Counted from the stretch's first letter, positions 28,153-37,730 are shown. The stretch is 64,000 nucleotides of DNA from Rhodococcus sp. PAMC28707 (GCF_004795915.1 NZ_CP039253.1:1178001-1242000); one strand, 5' to 3'. Made by a program: numbers and translations. Notes: a model not told the origin generated them from the sequence alone.

Positions 28153-28237
28153 GCGTCTCCGTACTTCGCCCACAACTCGCGCAGGTTCTCGTTACCCATG
28201 AATGCGAAGTTACGCTGCCACAGAGAACAATGGCGGG

Positions 28238-28837
28238 ATGCAACCACAACGCGGTCTCGAACGGCTCGTCGATTTGAGCGACGCGGTGGTTGCGATCGCC
28301 GCGACGCTGCTCGTCCTACCCCTGGTGGAGATCGCCGGCCCGGACTCCGGCAGTTCGACATGGGAGGTCATCACCAGCCACCGCGTCGACCTCTTCGCAT
28401 TCGTTCTCAGTTTCGCGGTGATCTTCGTGCTGTGGACGACGCACCATCGAGTATTCCGCGACGTCACCGGCTATACGACGAACCTTGCCCTGGCCAACTT
28501 CTTCTGGCTGCTCTCCATCGTCTTTCTTCCCTTCCCGACCAAATTGATCGCCGAGAAGAACGGTTTCGATGCCGGGGCGACGGCCACCTACGTGGGCACC
28601 ATCGCCGTGTCGATGATGGCAATTTTTGCGCTTCAGGTCGTCATCGCCCACACCCCCGGCATTACCCGGCTTGTACCCGAGCACGGCCTGCGCACGGCGA
28701 CAATCGGACTGGTGCTCGTCCTCATCGCGTTCGGGCTTGCCTTCACCCCGGTTGGCCTGTGGTCTTTGACCGTGCTCGCACTGACAGTGCCGATCGACCG
28801 GTTCGTCGACCGCCGTACCGCGAAGGCGGAGGAGTGA
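28238..28837 (+). CDS. TMEM175-like (DUF1211) potassium channel family protein
   Basis: 199 residues from ATG 28238; an earlier start at 28202 would add 12 residues. The first helix bears RLVDLSDAVVAIAATLLVLP, a variant of the RxxxFSD signature with Leu for Phe. Six hydrophobic segments fit the prokaryotic single-repeat TMEM175 layout, which assembles as a tetrameric K+ channel. No pore loop is present, as in the family. Confidence 0.85.
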   Translation: MQPQRGLERLVDLSDAVVAIAATLLVLPLVEIAGPDSGSSTWEVITSHRVDLFAFVLSFAVIFVLWTTHHRVFRDVTGYTTNLALANFFWLLSIVFLPFPTKLIAEKNGFDAGATATYVGTIAVSMMAIFALQVVIAHTPGITRLVPEHGLRTATIGLVLVLIAFGLAFTPVGLWSLTVLALTVPIDRFVDRRTAKAEE

Positions 28838-28856
28838 CCCGAACCTTCGGCGCTCC

Positions 28857-29846
28857 CTAGGTGTGCGCTACCCAGGCCTCGGGGTTCACCGGGTGCGGAG
28901 GTGGGGCGCCGTTGGCCATCGCCGCCGCATTCTCGGCACAGAGTCGCGCCATCTCCGATCGCACCGATACCGTGGCACTTCCGACATGCGGTAGGAGCAC
29001 TACATTGGGCAATCCGGCAAGGCCGGGTGCCAGCTTGGGTTCGTTCTCGTACACGTCGAGTCCCGCGCCACCGATGACGCCTTCACGCAGTGCCGTGACC
29101 AGTGCAATCTCGTCGACTACGGGTCCGCGAGCAGTGTTGATCAGGATCGACGAGTTCTTCATCGCCCGCAACGTCGACGCATCGACGAGGTGATGTGTGT
29201 CGGCGGCGAGCGGAACATGCAGCGACAGAAAGTCACTCGTCGTCACCAGCTCTTCCCACGCTACGTGCTGGACACGGCCGGCGAACTCTCCCAGCTCGTC
29301 GTCGGTCACCTCGCGGTCGGACGGCGGGCGTGGACAGAACTGGACCGTCATGCCGAAACCGAGGGCCCGACGGGCCGTAGCGCGCGCGATGCGGCCGAAG
29401 CCGGCGAGACCGAGCACCCGTCCGGACACGTCGGAGCCGAGCATCAGCTCTGGCTCCCATCCGGTGAATGCGCCGGATCGAACGAAGTTGTCTGCCTCGA
29501 TCACACGCCTGGCCGTCGACAGCATCAGTAGTAGCGCAATGTCCGCTGTCGAATCCGTCAGCACCCCGGGAGTATTGGCGACGGTGATACCGTGCTCCGT
29601 TGCCGATGCAACATCGATGTTGTCGTACCCGACCGCGTAGTTGGAGATACCGGTGATGTTCGCCGAGGCGAGTAGTTCGCGGTCGAACCGATCATGCAGC
29701 TGTGACACCACGACGCTGTACTCCCCCGAGGCGCAGCGTTCGGCCAACCCGTCGTGGTCGACGGTGAGCAGTTCCACCTCGCCGGCCGCGGCGAGAATGT
29801 CCATCCCTGGTGCGGGAATCGGTGCGGTGACCAAGATTTTTCTCAT
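28857..29846 (-). CDS. D-2-hydroxyacid dehydrogenase (glyoxylate/hydroxypyruvate type)
   Basis: 329 residues from ATG 29846, which overlaps the stop of the lyase-like gene as ATGA. The NAD motif is GLAGFGRIARATARRA, slightly unusual with Ala for the middle Gly. The catalytic Arg is in NTARGPVVDE, the Glu in GLDVYENEP and the His in LLPHVGSATVSVR. It reduces a 2-keto acid or oxidises a D-2-hydroxy acid, and is the last gene of a three-gene operon with a lyase and a CoA-transferase. Confidence 0.9.
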   Translation of the reverse strand: MRKILVTAPIPAPGMDILAAAGEVELLTVDHDGLAERCASGEYSVVVSQLHDRFDRELLASANITGISNYAVGYDNIDVASATEHGITVANTPGVLTDSTADIALLLMLSTARRVIEADNFVRSGAFTGWEPELMLGSDVSGRVLGLAGFGRIARATARRALGFGMTVQFCPRPPSDREVTDDELGEFAGRVQHVAWEELVTTSDFLSLHVPLAADTHHLVDASTLRAMKNSSILINTARGPVVDEIALVTALREGVIGGAGLDVYENEPKLAPGLAGLPNVVLLPHVGSATVSVRSEMARLCAENAAAMANGAPPPHPVNPEAWVAHT

Positions 29847-30778
29847 ATGACCCACTCGAACGCGGAAGCATGACCGGGCTGACGCGATCGTGCACCCTGA
29901 ACTGTCTTGGAACGCATGGGTTCTCCGAGATCGATCAGCAGCTGTTCCGATATCTCCACCATGGCTGCGAGGGTAGCGGGAGTCAGCCAGTCCGGTCTGG
30001 TCGCAAACAGTATGTCTTCACTCGAGGTGTTGCCGCTGGCACCCGGAGCGAACGGGCAACCGCCCAGCCCTCCGAGTGAGCCGTCGACAAGTGTGGCTCC
30101 CGCGGAGATAGCCGCGAGCGTGTTCGCGACCCCGAGACCCCATGTGTCGTGTCCGTGAAAGACGATGCGCCGCTGCGGAGTCTCTGCAGCGACACGTGAA
30201 ATCAGCGAACCTACCTGGGCGGGCACTGCCTGCCCCAGGGTGTCGCAGATGACGATGTCCGTTGCGCCGTCGGTTCGCTCGTCGCGGGCGATATCGAGCA
30301 CTCGATCCTCCGATACCGGCCCTTCGAACGGACAGGTGAAGGAAGTGGCGATGCACAGTTCGATCTGCCCGCCGACCGATCGCGCGATGTCGATCGCGTC
30401 CGGCATGGCCGCCAGTGAGACTTCGGTGCTGCGTCCGATGTTCGCTTCGTTATGTGCGTCGGATGCCGAGAAGCAGTATTGAAAGTTGCGGGCTCCTGCT
30501 GCCTCGGCCTTCTCGACGTGGCGCGGCGTAGCCACCCATACCCAGCAGGAAGCAAGTTCCTCGACGGTGAGCTCGGCGACCACCTCGAGGGTGTTGGCCA
30601 TGGGTGGCACTTTGTCGCCCCGCGCCAACGATCCGATCTCGAGTTCGGGCACCCCGAGAGCGAGTAGCTTCCGGATCACCTCCAGCTTTCGGTCGGTGGA
30701 GAGCATCTTGCCGGTGAGCTGGAGCCCATCTCGCATCGTGACATCGCGCAGCTGCGCAGAAGGAGCGAACTGGTACAT
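29843..30778 (-). CDS. Hydroxymethylglutaryl-CoA lyase family protein
   Basis: A 311-residue TIM-barrel lyase of the HMG-CoA lyase/DRE-metallolyase group. The metal and base motif RDVTMRDGLQ is at about 11-20, the metal-binding His pair in HGHDTWGLG, and the catalytic Cys loop is GLGGCPFAPGASGN. It would split HMG-CoA into acetyl-CoA and acetoacetate, or a related 3-hydroxy-3-methyl acyl-CoA. It overlaps by 1 nt with the CoA-transferase gene upstream, which could supply the CoA thioester. Confidence 0.88.
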   Translation of the reverse strand: MYQFAPSAQLRDVTMRDGLQLTGKMLSTDRKLEVIRKLLALGVPELEIGSLARGDKVPPMANTLEVVAELTVEELASCWVWVATPRHVEKAEAAGARNFQYCFSASDAHNEANIGRSTEVSLAAMPDAIDIARSVGGQIELCIATSFTCPFEGPVSEDRVLDIARDERTDGATDIVICDTLGQAVPAQVGSLISRVAAETPQRRIVFHGHDTWGLGVANTLAAISAGATLVDGSLGGLGGCPFAPGASGNTSSEDILFATRPDWLTPATLAAMVEISEQLLIDLGEPMRSKTVQGARSRQPGHASAFEWVI

Positions 30779-31971
30779 CAGAGTCCCATCTCTTCTTCGG
30801 TCCTACCGAGAAGGGTCGAGAGCACTTCCCTGGTGTGCTCGCCGAGGTCCGGCCCGACCGAACGGATAGGGATCGATTTGTCACCGATCACGGGCACGAT
30901 TCCGACGAATCCCACCTCGGCCGGTTCGGCTTCACCGGTGTCCACCACGAAGTTCTGAATCATGTTGCGCGCCTTGTATTGCTCGTCGGCGACGACGTCC
31001 GCTGCAGTGTAGATCGGGCCGGACGGCACACCAGCCGCGTCGAGAATCCTCAATGCGTCCTCGCGCGAATGCAGCCCGGTCCAATCCGAGATGGCGGCGT
31101 CCAACTCCTCGCGCCTGCTCCAACGGCCGGCATTCGTGGACAGCTCCGGATCGGCGCCGAGGTCGGGGCGGTCGATCGTGGCCATATAGCGCGCAAAGAT
31201 CGCATCGCCGTTGCCCGCGATGATGATCGAATGACCATCGTTGCAGGGGTAAGCATTCGACGGCGCGATACCTTCCATCCGGCCACCGACCCGGCCACGT
31301 TCGACGCCGTAGGCGAGGTAGTCGGGGATGAGCGATTCCATCATGGACAGAATCGATTCGTTGAGTGCAACGTCGATGGACCGCTCCGACAACGACAATG
31401 CCGACTTCGCATTCTGTCGCTGAAACAGCGCCATGACGCACCCGAACGCCGCGTACAGCCCGGCGATGGAGTCACCGATGGAGACTCCGACGCGGACCGG
31501 CGGCCGATCGGCGTCGCCCACGAGATTCCGAAATCCGCCGTAGGCCTCGGCGACTGCCGCAAAACCTGGACGATCGGACATCGGACCGGTCTGCCCGAAC
31601 GCCGAAATGCGGGTAATGATCAACTCTGGATTCTTCGCACTGAGCACTTCGGGCGAGAGCCCCCACTTCTCGAGCGTGCCCGGCCGAAAGTTCTCCAACA
31701 CGATGTCGCATTTCTCCGCCAAGTCGATGACATCCCGACGCCCTTGCTCGGTGCGGAGATCGAGCACTATCGACTTCTTGTTCCGGTTGATCGTCCGATA
31801 GAGCATCGAGGTCGTTCCGGAGTAGAGCCGCCAGTTACGTATCTCGTCGCCCGTCCCAGGGCGCTCGACTTTGATGACCTCGGCCCCGAAGTCGGCCAGC
31901 ATCCTGGCCGCGGTGGGTGCCGCAATGTAGTTTCCGAGCTCGAGGACGCGAACACCACTGAGCGGCAACAT
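30778..31971 (-). CDS. CaiB/BaiF (class III) CoA-transferase
   Basis: 397 residues. The N-terminal GVRVLELGNYIAAPTAARML, the KVERPGTGD strand and LENFRPGTLEKWGL are family hallmarks. The catalytic Asp is in RSIDVALNESILSMM. The family moves CoA between carboxylic acids. With a HMG-CoA-lyase-like partner, a role like succinate-hydroxymethylglutarate CoA-transferase is plausible, making the operon a catabolic route for HMG, a branched dicarboxylate or citramalate-like acids. Confidence 0.88.
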   Translation of the reverse strand: MLPLSGVRVLELGNYIAAPTAARMLADFGAEVIKVERPGTGDEIRNWRLYSGTTSMLYRTINRNKKSIVLDLRTEQGRRDVIDLAEKCDIVLENFRPGTLEKWGLSPEVLSAKNPELIITRISAFGQTGPMSDRPGFAAVAEAYGGFRNLVGDADRPPVRVGVSIGDSIAGLYAAFGCVMALFQRQNAKSALSLSERSIDVALNESILSMMESLIPDYLAYGVERGRVGGRMEGIAPSNAYPCNDGHSIIIAGNGDAIFARYMATIDRPDLGADPELSTNAGRWSRREELDAAISDWTGLHSREDALRILDAAGVPSGPIYTAADVVADEQYKARNMIQNFVVDTGEAEPAEVGFVGIVPVIGDKSIPIRSVGPDLGEHTREVLSTLLGRTEEEMGL

Positions 31972-32032
31972 GTCTTCCCTTCCGTCGAACGCGAATTCAC
32001 GTGTGGGTCCGAAGATGACTCCCCCGAGGAAT

Positions 32033-32599
32033 CTATCGCAGCGGCTGGGCTCGCTTCACCTGCGACGACGCCTTTGCCGCATCCAATTCCACCGGGGAGT
32101 GCAGGGTCACCGGACCCACACGCAGGACCCCGTCGTTCAGCGGTTCGGTCCGCAAGCCGCCGCGGCCGATCAATGCTTTCCGGGCGCCGGCGATCACCAT
32201 CGAATCCATCCATGAACACGGATGCGCGGGCCTACCGCCGCGGAATGCCACCTTGCCGTAGCCCGAGTCGAGTTCGAATTCGATGCCACGCAGCGGATCG
32301 AGTTCGACGCCGCGTATCACCACATTGCGTCTGGCCACGGACGGATCGGGCATGTCCGTCCCGAGCACGTCACCGGCCGCCTCCCACGCCTCCGCGGCAA
32401 GAAACGTCACCGCGGCCTCGGTGTGCGCTTTCACCCCGAAGAAGCGATCTCCGCGGATGCCCTTGTTCGCGACGATCTCGACACGGTCGACCAGCTCGGT
32501 GGACACGTCCGCCGCCGGGCCGTCCTTCGAACGACCGAAGTACGCATGGGCGGGAGATACGAGAAGTTGCACGATCTCGGCGCGGTAGTGAAAAACCAT
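32033..32599 (-). CDS. MOSC-domain protein
   Basis: 188 residues from ATG 32599 (AGGGGC upstream), preferred over the ATG 15 nt earlier. MOSC features are NKGIRGDRFFG near residue 45, TFLAAEAWEAA, RRNVVIRGVEL and PAHPCSWMDSM with the conserved Cys that binds sulfur or molybdopterin. Proteins of this size (YiiM-like) deliver or use molybdenum-cofactor sulfur or reduce N-hydroxylated compounds. Divergent from the carboxylesterase gene. Confidence 0.85.
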   Translation of the reverse strand: MVFHYRAEIVQLLVSPAHAYFGRSKDGPAADVSTELVDRVEIVANKGIRGDRFFGVKAHTEAAVTFLAAEAWEAAGDVLGTDMPDPSVARRNVVIRGVELDPLRGIEFELDSGYGKVAFRGGRPAHPCSWMDSMVIAGARKALIGRGGLRTEPLNDGVLRVGPVTLHSPVELDAAKASSQVKRAQPLR

Positions 32600-32626
32600 G
32601 CCCCTATTCTCCACTCCTACCCCTCG

Positions 32627-32654
32627 GTAACGTTACATTTGTACACTCGGTGTA
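32627..32654. promoter_or_regulatory. Two palindromes over the carboxylesterase promoter
   Basis: GTAACGTTAC (32627-32636) is a perfect 10-bp palindrome. TACAC-TCG-GTGTA (32642-32654) overlaps a TACACT -10 box (32642-32647) that ends 6 nt before the ATG at 32654. A repressor bound here would cover the leaderless start. Confidence 0.5.
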
Positions 32655-34207
32655 TGTCAGCGAATACCAGAGTGTCCACGGTGGACGGCGTCATCCAAGG
32701 CAAGTCACTGGGGGACCTTCTCACCTGGCGCGGCATCCCGTACGCGGCGCCGCCCGTCGGACCGCTGCGCCTGCGTGCGCCGCAGCCGACCGTCGCGTGG
32801 GAGGGCGTTCGAGACGCGACCGACTGGGGCAACGCGTCCGTACAGAGCAAGTTCTACACCAGGCTCTCCATCACCAAGTACCAGCCGGTGAGCGAGGATT
32901 GCCTCAACCTCAATGTGCTGGCCCCCGCTGCAGCGAGCGCCAAGCCTCGGCCGGTCATGGTGTTCGTTCACGGCGGTGCTTATACCCTCGGCAGCTCCGC
33001 GACACCGTTGTACGTCGGTGGGTCGTTGGTTCGACGGTCGCTACGCGAGAGCGACGGCATCGTCTATGTGTCGATCAACTACCGTCTCGGGTCCCTCGGC
33101 TACTTGGATATGACCCAATTCTCGACGTCCGAGCGGCAGTTCGATTCGAACCTCGGCTTGCGCGATCAAGTGGCGGCGCTCGAATGGGTCCAGCGCAACA
33201 TCGACAGGTTCGGCGGTGACCCCGACAACGTGACGATCTTCGGCGAATCGGCGGGCGGCAACGCCGTCACGACTCTGCTTGCGACACCTGCAGCCAAAGG
33301 GTTGTTCAGGCAGGCCATTGCGGAGAGTTCGGTGCCGGGGCTCGTCGCGACGCACGAGCGCGCAACACAGTGGGCGAAGGACTTCCTCGGTTTCCTCGGC
33401 GGTGACGCCGCGCATGCCGCGCAGACACTGGACTCGGCCGATGTCACAGAATTCGGCCGTGCCGGAAACAGATTGGCCAGGAAGGTCATCGAGCAGACTC
33501 CCGGCCTGCACCCGTTCGGCCCGGTCGTCGACGGGGATTTCCTGCCGCGGAATCCGCTGGAAGCCTATGCCGACGGCACTGCACATCGAGTGCCGCTGAT
33601 CATCGGTACGAACAGCCGCGAGGCGACACTGTTTCCCAAGATTCTCGATGCACTGCCCACCAACCCCGAACGCATCGACAAGCTGTTCGCCCTTACCGAT
33701 CCGACGGCGAAAGCCGCAGTCATCGAGGGCTACCCCGGTTATCCCGACGCCGACGCCGCAATCGATCTGGGCGGGGACTTCACTTTCTGGAAGCCTTCGT
33801 TGGAGGTTGCCGAAGCGCATTCGAAGTATTCATCGACCTACAGCTACCGCTTCGACTACGCGCCGAGAGTCATGCGGTGGCTCGGGCTCGACGCGACGCA
33901 CGGATTCGAGATGTCCGCGGTATTCGGGCTCAACGACACGATGGTCGGAAAGATGATGACGATTCCCGGAGGCCGCTCGGCCTGGGCTGCCGTCACCGAG
34001 CAAGTGCAGTCGCAGTGGCTGCACTTCGCAAGGACCGGCGCGCCGCTCGACTCATGGCCCGAGTACTCCGAGGCCACGCGCGAAACGATGATCTTCGATG
34101 TCCGCACACGCGTGCAGCGCGATCCTCGACGCGACCGTCGGCTCGCATGGGAGGGCTACCGCGGATATGCCAGCGGGATGACCGAGCCGTTCAGCGCCGC
34201 TACTTGA
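32654..34207 (+). CDS. Type B carboxylesterase
   Basis: A 517-residue alpha/beta hydrolase. The oxyanion segment is FVHGGAYTLGS, the nucleophile Ser is in FGESAGGNAV, the acid lies in the GTNSREATLF region and the His in LDATHGFEM. No signal peptide is seen, so it is cytoplasmic, like PnbA. It hydrolyses carboxylic esters, with unknown physiological substrate. The 3' end overlaps the convergent glycosylase gene by 8 nt. Confidence 0.92.
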   Translation: MSANTRVSTVDGVIQGKSLGDLLTWRGIPYAAPPVGPLRLRAPQPTVAWEGVRDATDWGNASVQSKFYTRLSITKYQPVSEDCLNLNVLAPAAASAKPRPVMVFVHGGAYTLGSSATPLYVGGSLVRRSLRESDGIVYVSINYRLGSLGYLDMTQFSTSERQFDSNLGLRDQVAALEWVQRNIDRFGGDPDNVTIFGESAGGNAVTTLLATPAAKGLFRQAIAESSVPGLVATHERATQWAKDFLGFLGGDAAHAAQTLDSADVTEFGRAGNRLARKVIEQTPGLHPFGPVVDGDFLPRNPLEAYADGTAHRVPLIIGTNSREATLFPKILDALPTNPERIDKLFALTDPTAKAAVIEGYPGYPDADAAIDLGGDFTFWKPSLEVAEAHSKYSSTYSYRFDYAPRVMRWLGLDATHGFEMSAVFGLNDTMVGKMMTIPGGRSAWAAVTEQVQSQWLHFARTGAPLDSWPEYSEATRETMIFDVRTRVQRDPRRDRRLAWEGYRGYASGMTEPFSAAT

Positions 34208-35066
34208 GAAGCCGCGACATCCGGCGGTCGGCAAGAATCTTGCCGCCCGTCTGACAGGTCGCGCAGTACTGGAACGATCGCTCCGCGTAGGAGACCTCGC
34301 GGACCGGGTCGCCGCACACCGGACACGGCAAACCAGTTCGGGCATGCACAGCCATCCCGGACCGCTTCTCGCCCTTGAGTCGTGCGGCGTCCTGCCCGGC
34401 GGAGCGGGCCACAGCGTCGGCGAGCACTTCACGCATCGACCGGTACAGCACGAACACTGCTTCGGCGTCGAGTTTGCCGGCCGAGGCGAACGGGGACAGT
34501 TTCGCCACGTGCAGGATCTCGTCGGAATATGCGTTTCCGATCCCGGCGATGAGCGACTGATCCACCAGGGCAGTCTTCAGCCGCGCGGTGGTGCCGCCGA
34601 GAATCTCGGCGAACTCGGGTTCGGTCACGTCCATCGCGTCGGGACCGAGGCGGGCGATGCCCGGAACTTCGCGCGGATCGTGGACGACCCACACCGCCAT
34701 GCGCTTCTTGGTGCCTGCCTCGGTCAAGTCAATCGCTGGCGTCAGGCCTTCGGGAGTGAAGAAGTGGACCCGAAGTGCAAGCGGGCCTTTGCCCGGCTTC
34801 GGCGGCGTGGCGCTCGGCTTGTCGGTCCAGCGCAGCCAGCCACCACGGGAGAGGTGGGTGATCAACCACAGGTCGCCTGCCTGCAACCCGAGGTGTTTGC
34901 CGAAACGGGCGGCATCGGTGACATCACGCCCCTGCAGATCGGTGACGGGCGGATCGAATGTCTTGAGGACGCTCAGCGCGGCGATGTCGATCCGGCCGAT
35001 GACGGCCCCTACCGCGTGTGCGCGCAGGAACCCGGCGAGCGCTTCCACCTCGGGCAGCTCAGGCAT
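34200..35066 (-). CDS. Fpg/Nei-family DNA glycosylase
   Basis: 288 residues beginning [10 protein letters not shown], with the catalytic Pro-Glu exposed after Met removal. The helix-two-turn-helix contains [17 protein letters not shown], and the C-terminal zinc finger has CPVC and CATC. It excises oxidised bases by a beta-elimination mechanism. Which member (Fpg, Nei1, Nei2) is not certain; the [16 protein letters not shown] segment is Nei-like. Divergent from thyA with 29 bp between starts. Confidence 0.9.
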   Translation of the reverse strand: MPELPEVEALAGFLRAHAVGAVIGRIDIAALSVLKTFDPPVTDLQGRDVTDAARFGKHLGLQAGDLWLITHLSRGGWLRWTDKPSATPPKPGKGPLALRVHFFTPEGLTPAIDLTEAGTKKRMAVWVVHDPREVPGIARLGPDAMDVTEPEFAEILGGTTARLKTALVDQSLIAGIGNAYSDEILHVAKLSPFASAGKLDAEAVFVLYRSMREVLADAVARSAGQDAARLKGEKRSGMAVHARTGLPCPVCGDPVREVSYAERSFQYCATCQTGGKILADRRMSRLLK

Positions 35067-35082
35067 CGATCCAGTATGCGCC

Positions 35083-35088
35083 TACACT
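35083..35088 (+). promoter_or_regulatory. Probable -10 box of thyA
   Basis: TACACT ends 7 nt before the GTG at 35096, consistent with a leaderless thyA-dfrA transcript. Confidence 0.45.
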
Positions 35089-35095
35089 GTCGACC

Positions 35096-35896
35096 GTGAA
35101 GGTTCCAACGCCGTACGAGGACCTGCTCCGCCACGTTCTCGATTCCGGCACCGCCAAATCGGACCGCACCGGAACGGGTACCACGAGCATCTTCGGGCAC
35201 CAGATGCGTTTCGATCTCAGCGAAGGCTTTCCGCTGATCACCACCAAACGGGTGCACCTGAAGTCGATCGTCTACGAATTACTGTGGTTTCTGCGCGGCG
35301 AGTCCAATGTCGAGTGGTTGCGCGAGCACGGTGTCAGTATCTGGGACGAGTGGGCGGCCCCGGACGGTGAACTCGGCCCCGTCTACGGCGTGCAGTGGCG
35401 ATCGTGGCCGACGCCGTCGGGCGAGCACATCGATCAGATCTCCCAGGTGATGGAGACCCTCCGCACCAACCCGGATTCACGACGCATGATCGTCTCGGCG
35501 TGGAACGTCGGCGAGATAGCGCAGATGGCGTTGCCGCCGTGCCATGCGTTCTTCCAGTTCTACGTTGCAGACGGCAAGCTGTCCTGCCAGCTGTATCAAC
35601 GCAGTGCCGATCTGTTTCTGGGCGTTCCGTTCAACATTGCGAGCTATGCGTTGTTGACGCACATGGTGGCGGCGCAGGTCGGCCTCGAGGTCGGTGACTT
35701 CGTCTGGACGGGCGGGGACTGCCACATCTACGACAATCACTGCGAGCAGGTCGCCGAGCAGTTGACCCGCGAGCCGTACGCATACCCGAAGCTGAATCTC
35801 GCACAACGTGATTCGATCTTCGATTACACCTTCGAAGATGTCGAGGTCGTCGGGTACGAGCACCACCCAGCCATCAAAGCGCCGGTGGCAGTCTGA
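35096..35896 (+). CDS. thyA: Thymidylate synthase
   Basis: 266 residues from GTG 35096, close to the mycobacterial ThyA length. It methylates dUMP to dTMP with methylene-THF, producing dihydrofolate. The catalytic Cys lies in [15 protein letters not shown], the substrate Arg in [10 protein letters not shown], and the [18 protein letters not shown] and DCHIYDNH blocks are intact. The stop overlaps the start of dfrA (TGATG), so the two enzymes of the thymidylate cycle are co-translated. Confidence 0.97.
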   Translation: MKVPTPYEDLLRHVLDSGTAKSDRTGTGTTSIFGHQMRFDLSEGFPLITTKRVHLKSIVYELLWFLRGESNVEWLREHGVSIWDEWAAPDGELGPVYGVQWRSWPTPSGEHIDQISQVMETLRTNPDSRRMIVSAWNVGEIAQMALPPCHAFFQFYVADGKLSCQLYQRSADLFLGVPFNIASYALLTHMVAAQVGLEVGDFVWTGGDCHIYDNHCEQVAEQLTREPYAYPKLNLAQRDSIFDYTFEDVEVVGYEHHPAIKAPVAV

Positions 35897-36390
35897 TGTC
35901 CCCTCGTCATATCGGAATGATCTGGGCACAGACCACTGGCGGAACCATCGGCGACGGCAACTCCATCCCCTGGCGAGTACCGGAGGATCTTGCACATTTC
36001 AAACAGATCACCGCTGATCATGCGGTGATCATGGGGCGGAAGACTTGGGATTCGCTTCCGCCGAAGTTCCGTCCGCTGCCTGGCCGTCGGAACGTCGTTG
36101 TCACGCGCAACCCGGACTGGCAGGCGCGAGGCGCTCAGGTCGTCTCCAGCGTCGAAGCTGCGCTGAGTCTCACCGACGGCGACCCCGCCTGGATCATCGG
36201 CGGCGGTGAGATATACCGAGCGGCAATGCCGTTGGCGACGGAGTTGCAGGTCACCGAAATCGACCTCGATATCGACGGCGACACCTCGGCGCCGGAGGTC
36301 ACCGGTGAGTGGTCGGCACTTACCGGACAATGGTTGATCAGCCGGAACGAAGGCATCCGATATCGCCACGTTCAGTACGGCAAGGCTTAA
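35896..36390 (+). CDS. dfrA: Dihydrofolate reductase
   Basis: A 164-residue enzyme that recycles the dihydrofolate made by ThyA. Typical elements are IWAQTTGGTIGDGNSIPWRV (Asp replaced by Glu-type substrate residue in the VPEDLAHF helix), VIMGRKTWDSLP, GRRNVVVTRN and WIIGGGEIYRAAM. Overlaps thyA by 1 nt. Confidence 0.95.
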   Translation: MSPRHIGMIWAQTTGGTIGDGNSIPWRVPEDLAHFKQITADHAVIMGRKTWDSLPPKFRPLPGRRNVVVTRNPDWQARGAQVVSSVEAALSLTDGDPAWIIGGGEIYRAAMPLATELQVTEIDLDIDGDTSAPEVTGEWSALTGQWLISRNEGIRYRHVQYGKA

Positions 36391-36463
36391 CAAAGTACTT
36401 GATCTGCACAGTCATTCGAGCAGACCACTCTGACCGAAGCTGCTCGTAGGTCATACTGAGCGC

Positions 36464-36790
36464 ATGGACAAGAAGTCACTCACCGCCCTTGCCCGACAAC
36501 AGTTGAAGCTCGCCGTCGGCACATCCAGTGGCAGAAGTTCACAAACCGTTTACGGCGGTCATCAGCGCCACCTCCGTCAGACAGTGGTAGCCCTCGTCGC
36601 AGGTACCAAGCTCGGCGAGCACGACCTGTCCGGAGAATCGACCGTGATCGTCCTCAGCGGTCAGCTCAAGCTTGTCAGCGGCGAGAAGTCATGGAAGGGC
36701 TCCGCCGGCGATCTCCTGGTCGTCCCGGACGCGAGGCACAGCGTCGAGGCTGTCGAAGACGTCGCGTTTCTCCTGACCGTCGCCATCTAG
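36464..36790 (+). CDS. Small cupin-domain protein
   Basis: 108 residues. A single cupin barrel is suggested by GTKLGEHDLSGESTVIVLSG then GDLLVVPDARHSVEAVEDV. The metal-binding histidines are only partly kept (HD, then HS), as in many uncharacterised actinobacterial cupins. Its stop overlaps that of the convergent universal stress gene. Confidence 0.75.
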   Translation: MDKKSLTALARQQLKLAVGTSSGRSSQTVYGGHQRHLRQTVVALVAGTKLGEHDLSGESTVIVLSGQLKLVSGEKSWKGSAGDLLVVPDARHSVEAVEDVAFLLTVAI

Positions 36791-37653
36791 GAGCCGCGAA
36801 CCACCATCACCGGGCAGTCGGCAGTCTGGATCAACGCGTAGCTGGTGGATCCGAGCAACATGCCGGTGAATCCGCCTCGTCCACGACTGCCGACCACGAT
36901 CAGCGCAGCCTGCTCGGACAACTGACTGAGCACGCGCACCGGACGATCCTGTGCGACGACGCGCCGCACCTCGACGTCCGGGTACTTCTCCTGCCAGCCT
37001 GCAAGACTTTCCGCGAGCACTGCTTGCTCGGAGGCGGAGATGACATCCCAGTCCTGCGGTACACCTGTGCCGTGCGAGAGGCTGACATCGGACCAGACGT
37101 GCACCGCTATCAACGCCGAACCACGTTGCGCTGCTTCGTCGAACGCGGCAACGATCGCAAGCTGATTGATTTCCGAGCCGTCGACTCCAACCACTACCGG
37201 CCCCTGAGCCGGCGGTAGACCATCCATGGACCGCCCACGGACCACGACGACCGGGCCGGTGCAATGCGCGCTGAGCGCGACCGCTACCGATCCGAGTACC
37301 CCTGAATCCGACTCGCCGAGCCCGCGCGCACCGAGGACCACGAGGTCGCTTCTGGACGACTCGTCGAGCAGAACGTCGACTGTGTTGCCCTCGCGCGCTT
37401 CGACGACGATGTCGAGAGGGGCACCTTCGACCGACTCACGGGCGAGGATGCGGGCGGCATCGAGTCGTGAGCCGGCTACTGCGTGCGCTGTTTCGCCAGG
37501 GTCTCGCGTCGTAGGTGAAAGATGCGGTGCGATGGCGGTGACTATGCGCAACACCGCATTCCTGGCGACGGCCGAATGGGCGGCCCAGATCGCCGCACGG
37601 TCCGCCGATTCCGATCCGTCGATGCCGACGACAATGGTTCGGGGTCTGTTCAC
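36787..37653 (-). CDS. Tandem universal stress protein (two Usp domains)
   Basis: 288 residues from GTG 37653 with GGAGG upstream. Domain 1 begins TIVVGIDGSESADRAAIWAA and ends in LGARGLGESDSGVLGSVAVAL; domain 2 begins PVVVGVDGSEINQLAIVAAF and ends in GSRGRGGFTGMLLGSTSYAL. Both retain the G-x2-G-x9-G(S/T) ATP-binding motif. This is the mycobacterial Rv2623-type tandem, which responds to hypoxia or stress; no DosR box is obvious upstream. Confidence 0.92.
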   Translation of the reverse strand: MNRPRTIVVGIDGSESADRAAIWAAHSAVARNAVLRIVTAIAPHLSPTTRDPGETAHAVAGSRLDAARILARESVEGAPLDIVVEAREGNTVDVLLDESSRSDLVVLGARGLGESDSGVLGSVAVALSAHCTGPVVVVRGRSMDGLPPAQGPVVVGVDGSEINQLAIVAAFDEAAQRGSALIAVHVWSDVSLSHGTGVPQDWDVISASEQAVLAESLAGWQEKYPDVEVRRVVAQDRPVRVLSQLSEQAALIVVGSRGRGGFTGMLLGSTSYALIQTADCPVMVVRGS

Positions 37654-37730
37654 GTGCGAACCTCCGGTAAAGGATCAGATGTCGGACCAGGATAGACGAC
37701 ATGCGGTCCTGACGGGGGGCAACAAAAGGT

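Noticed and set aside
27256-28860. 534-codon plus-strand frame opposite the APC permease
   Set aside because: The permease has clear family motifs and twelve TM segments; the opposite frame shows none.
32222-32653. N-terminal extension of the carboxylesterase
   Set aside because: The extension is antisense to the MOSC gene and crosses the promoter; the family start is at 32654.
30835-33219. 794-codon plus-strand frame spanning the CoA-transferase, MOSC and carboxylesterase genes
   Set aside because: It is antisense to two convincing genes and out of frame with the esterase; composition is Arg/Pro/Ser shadow.
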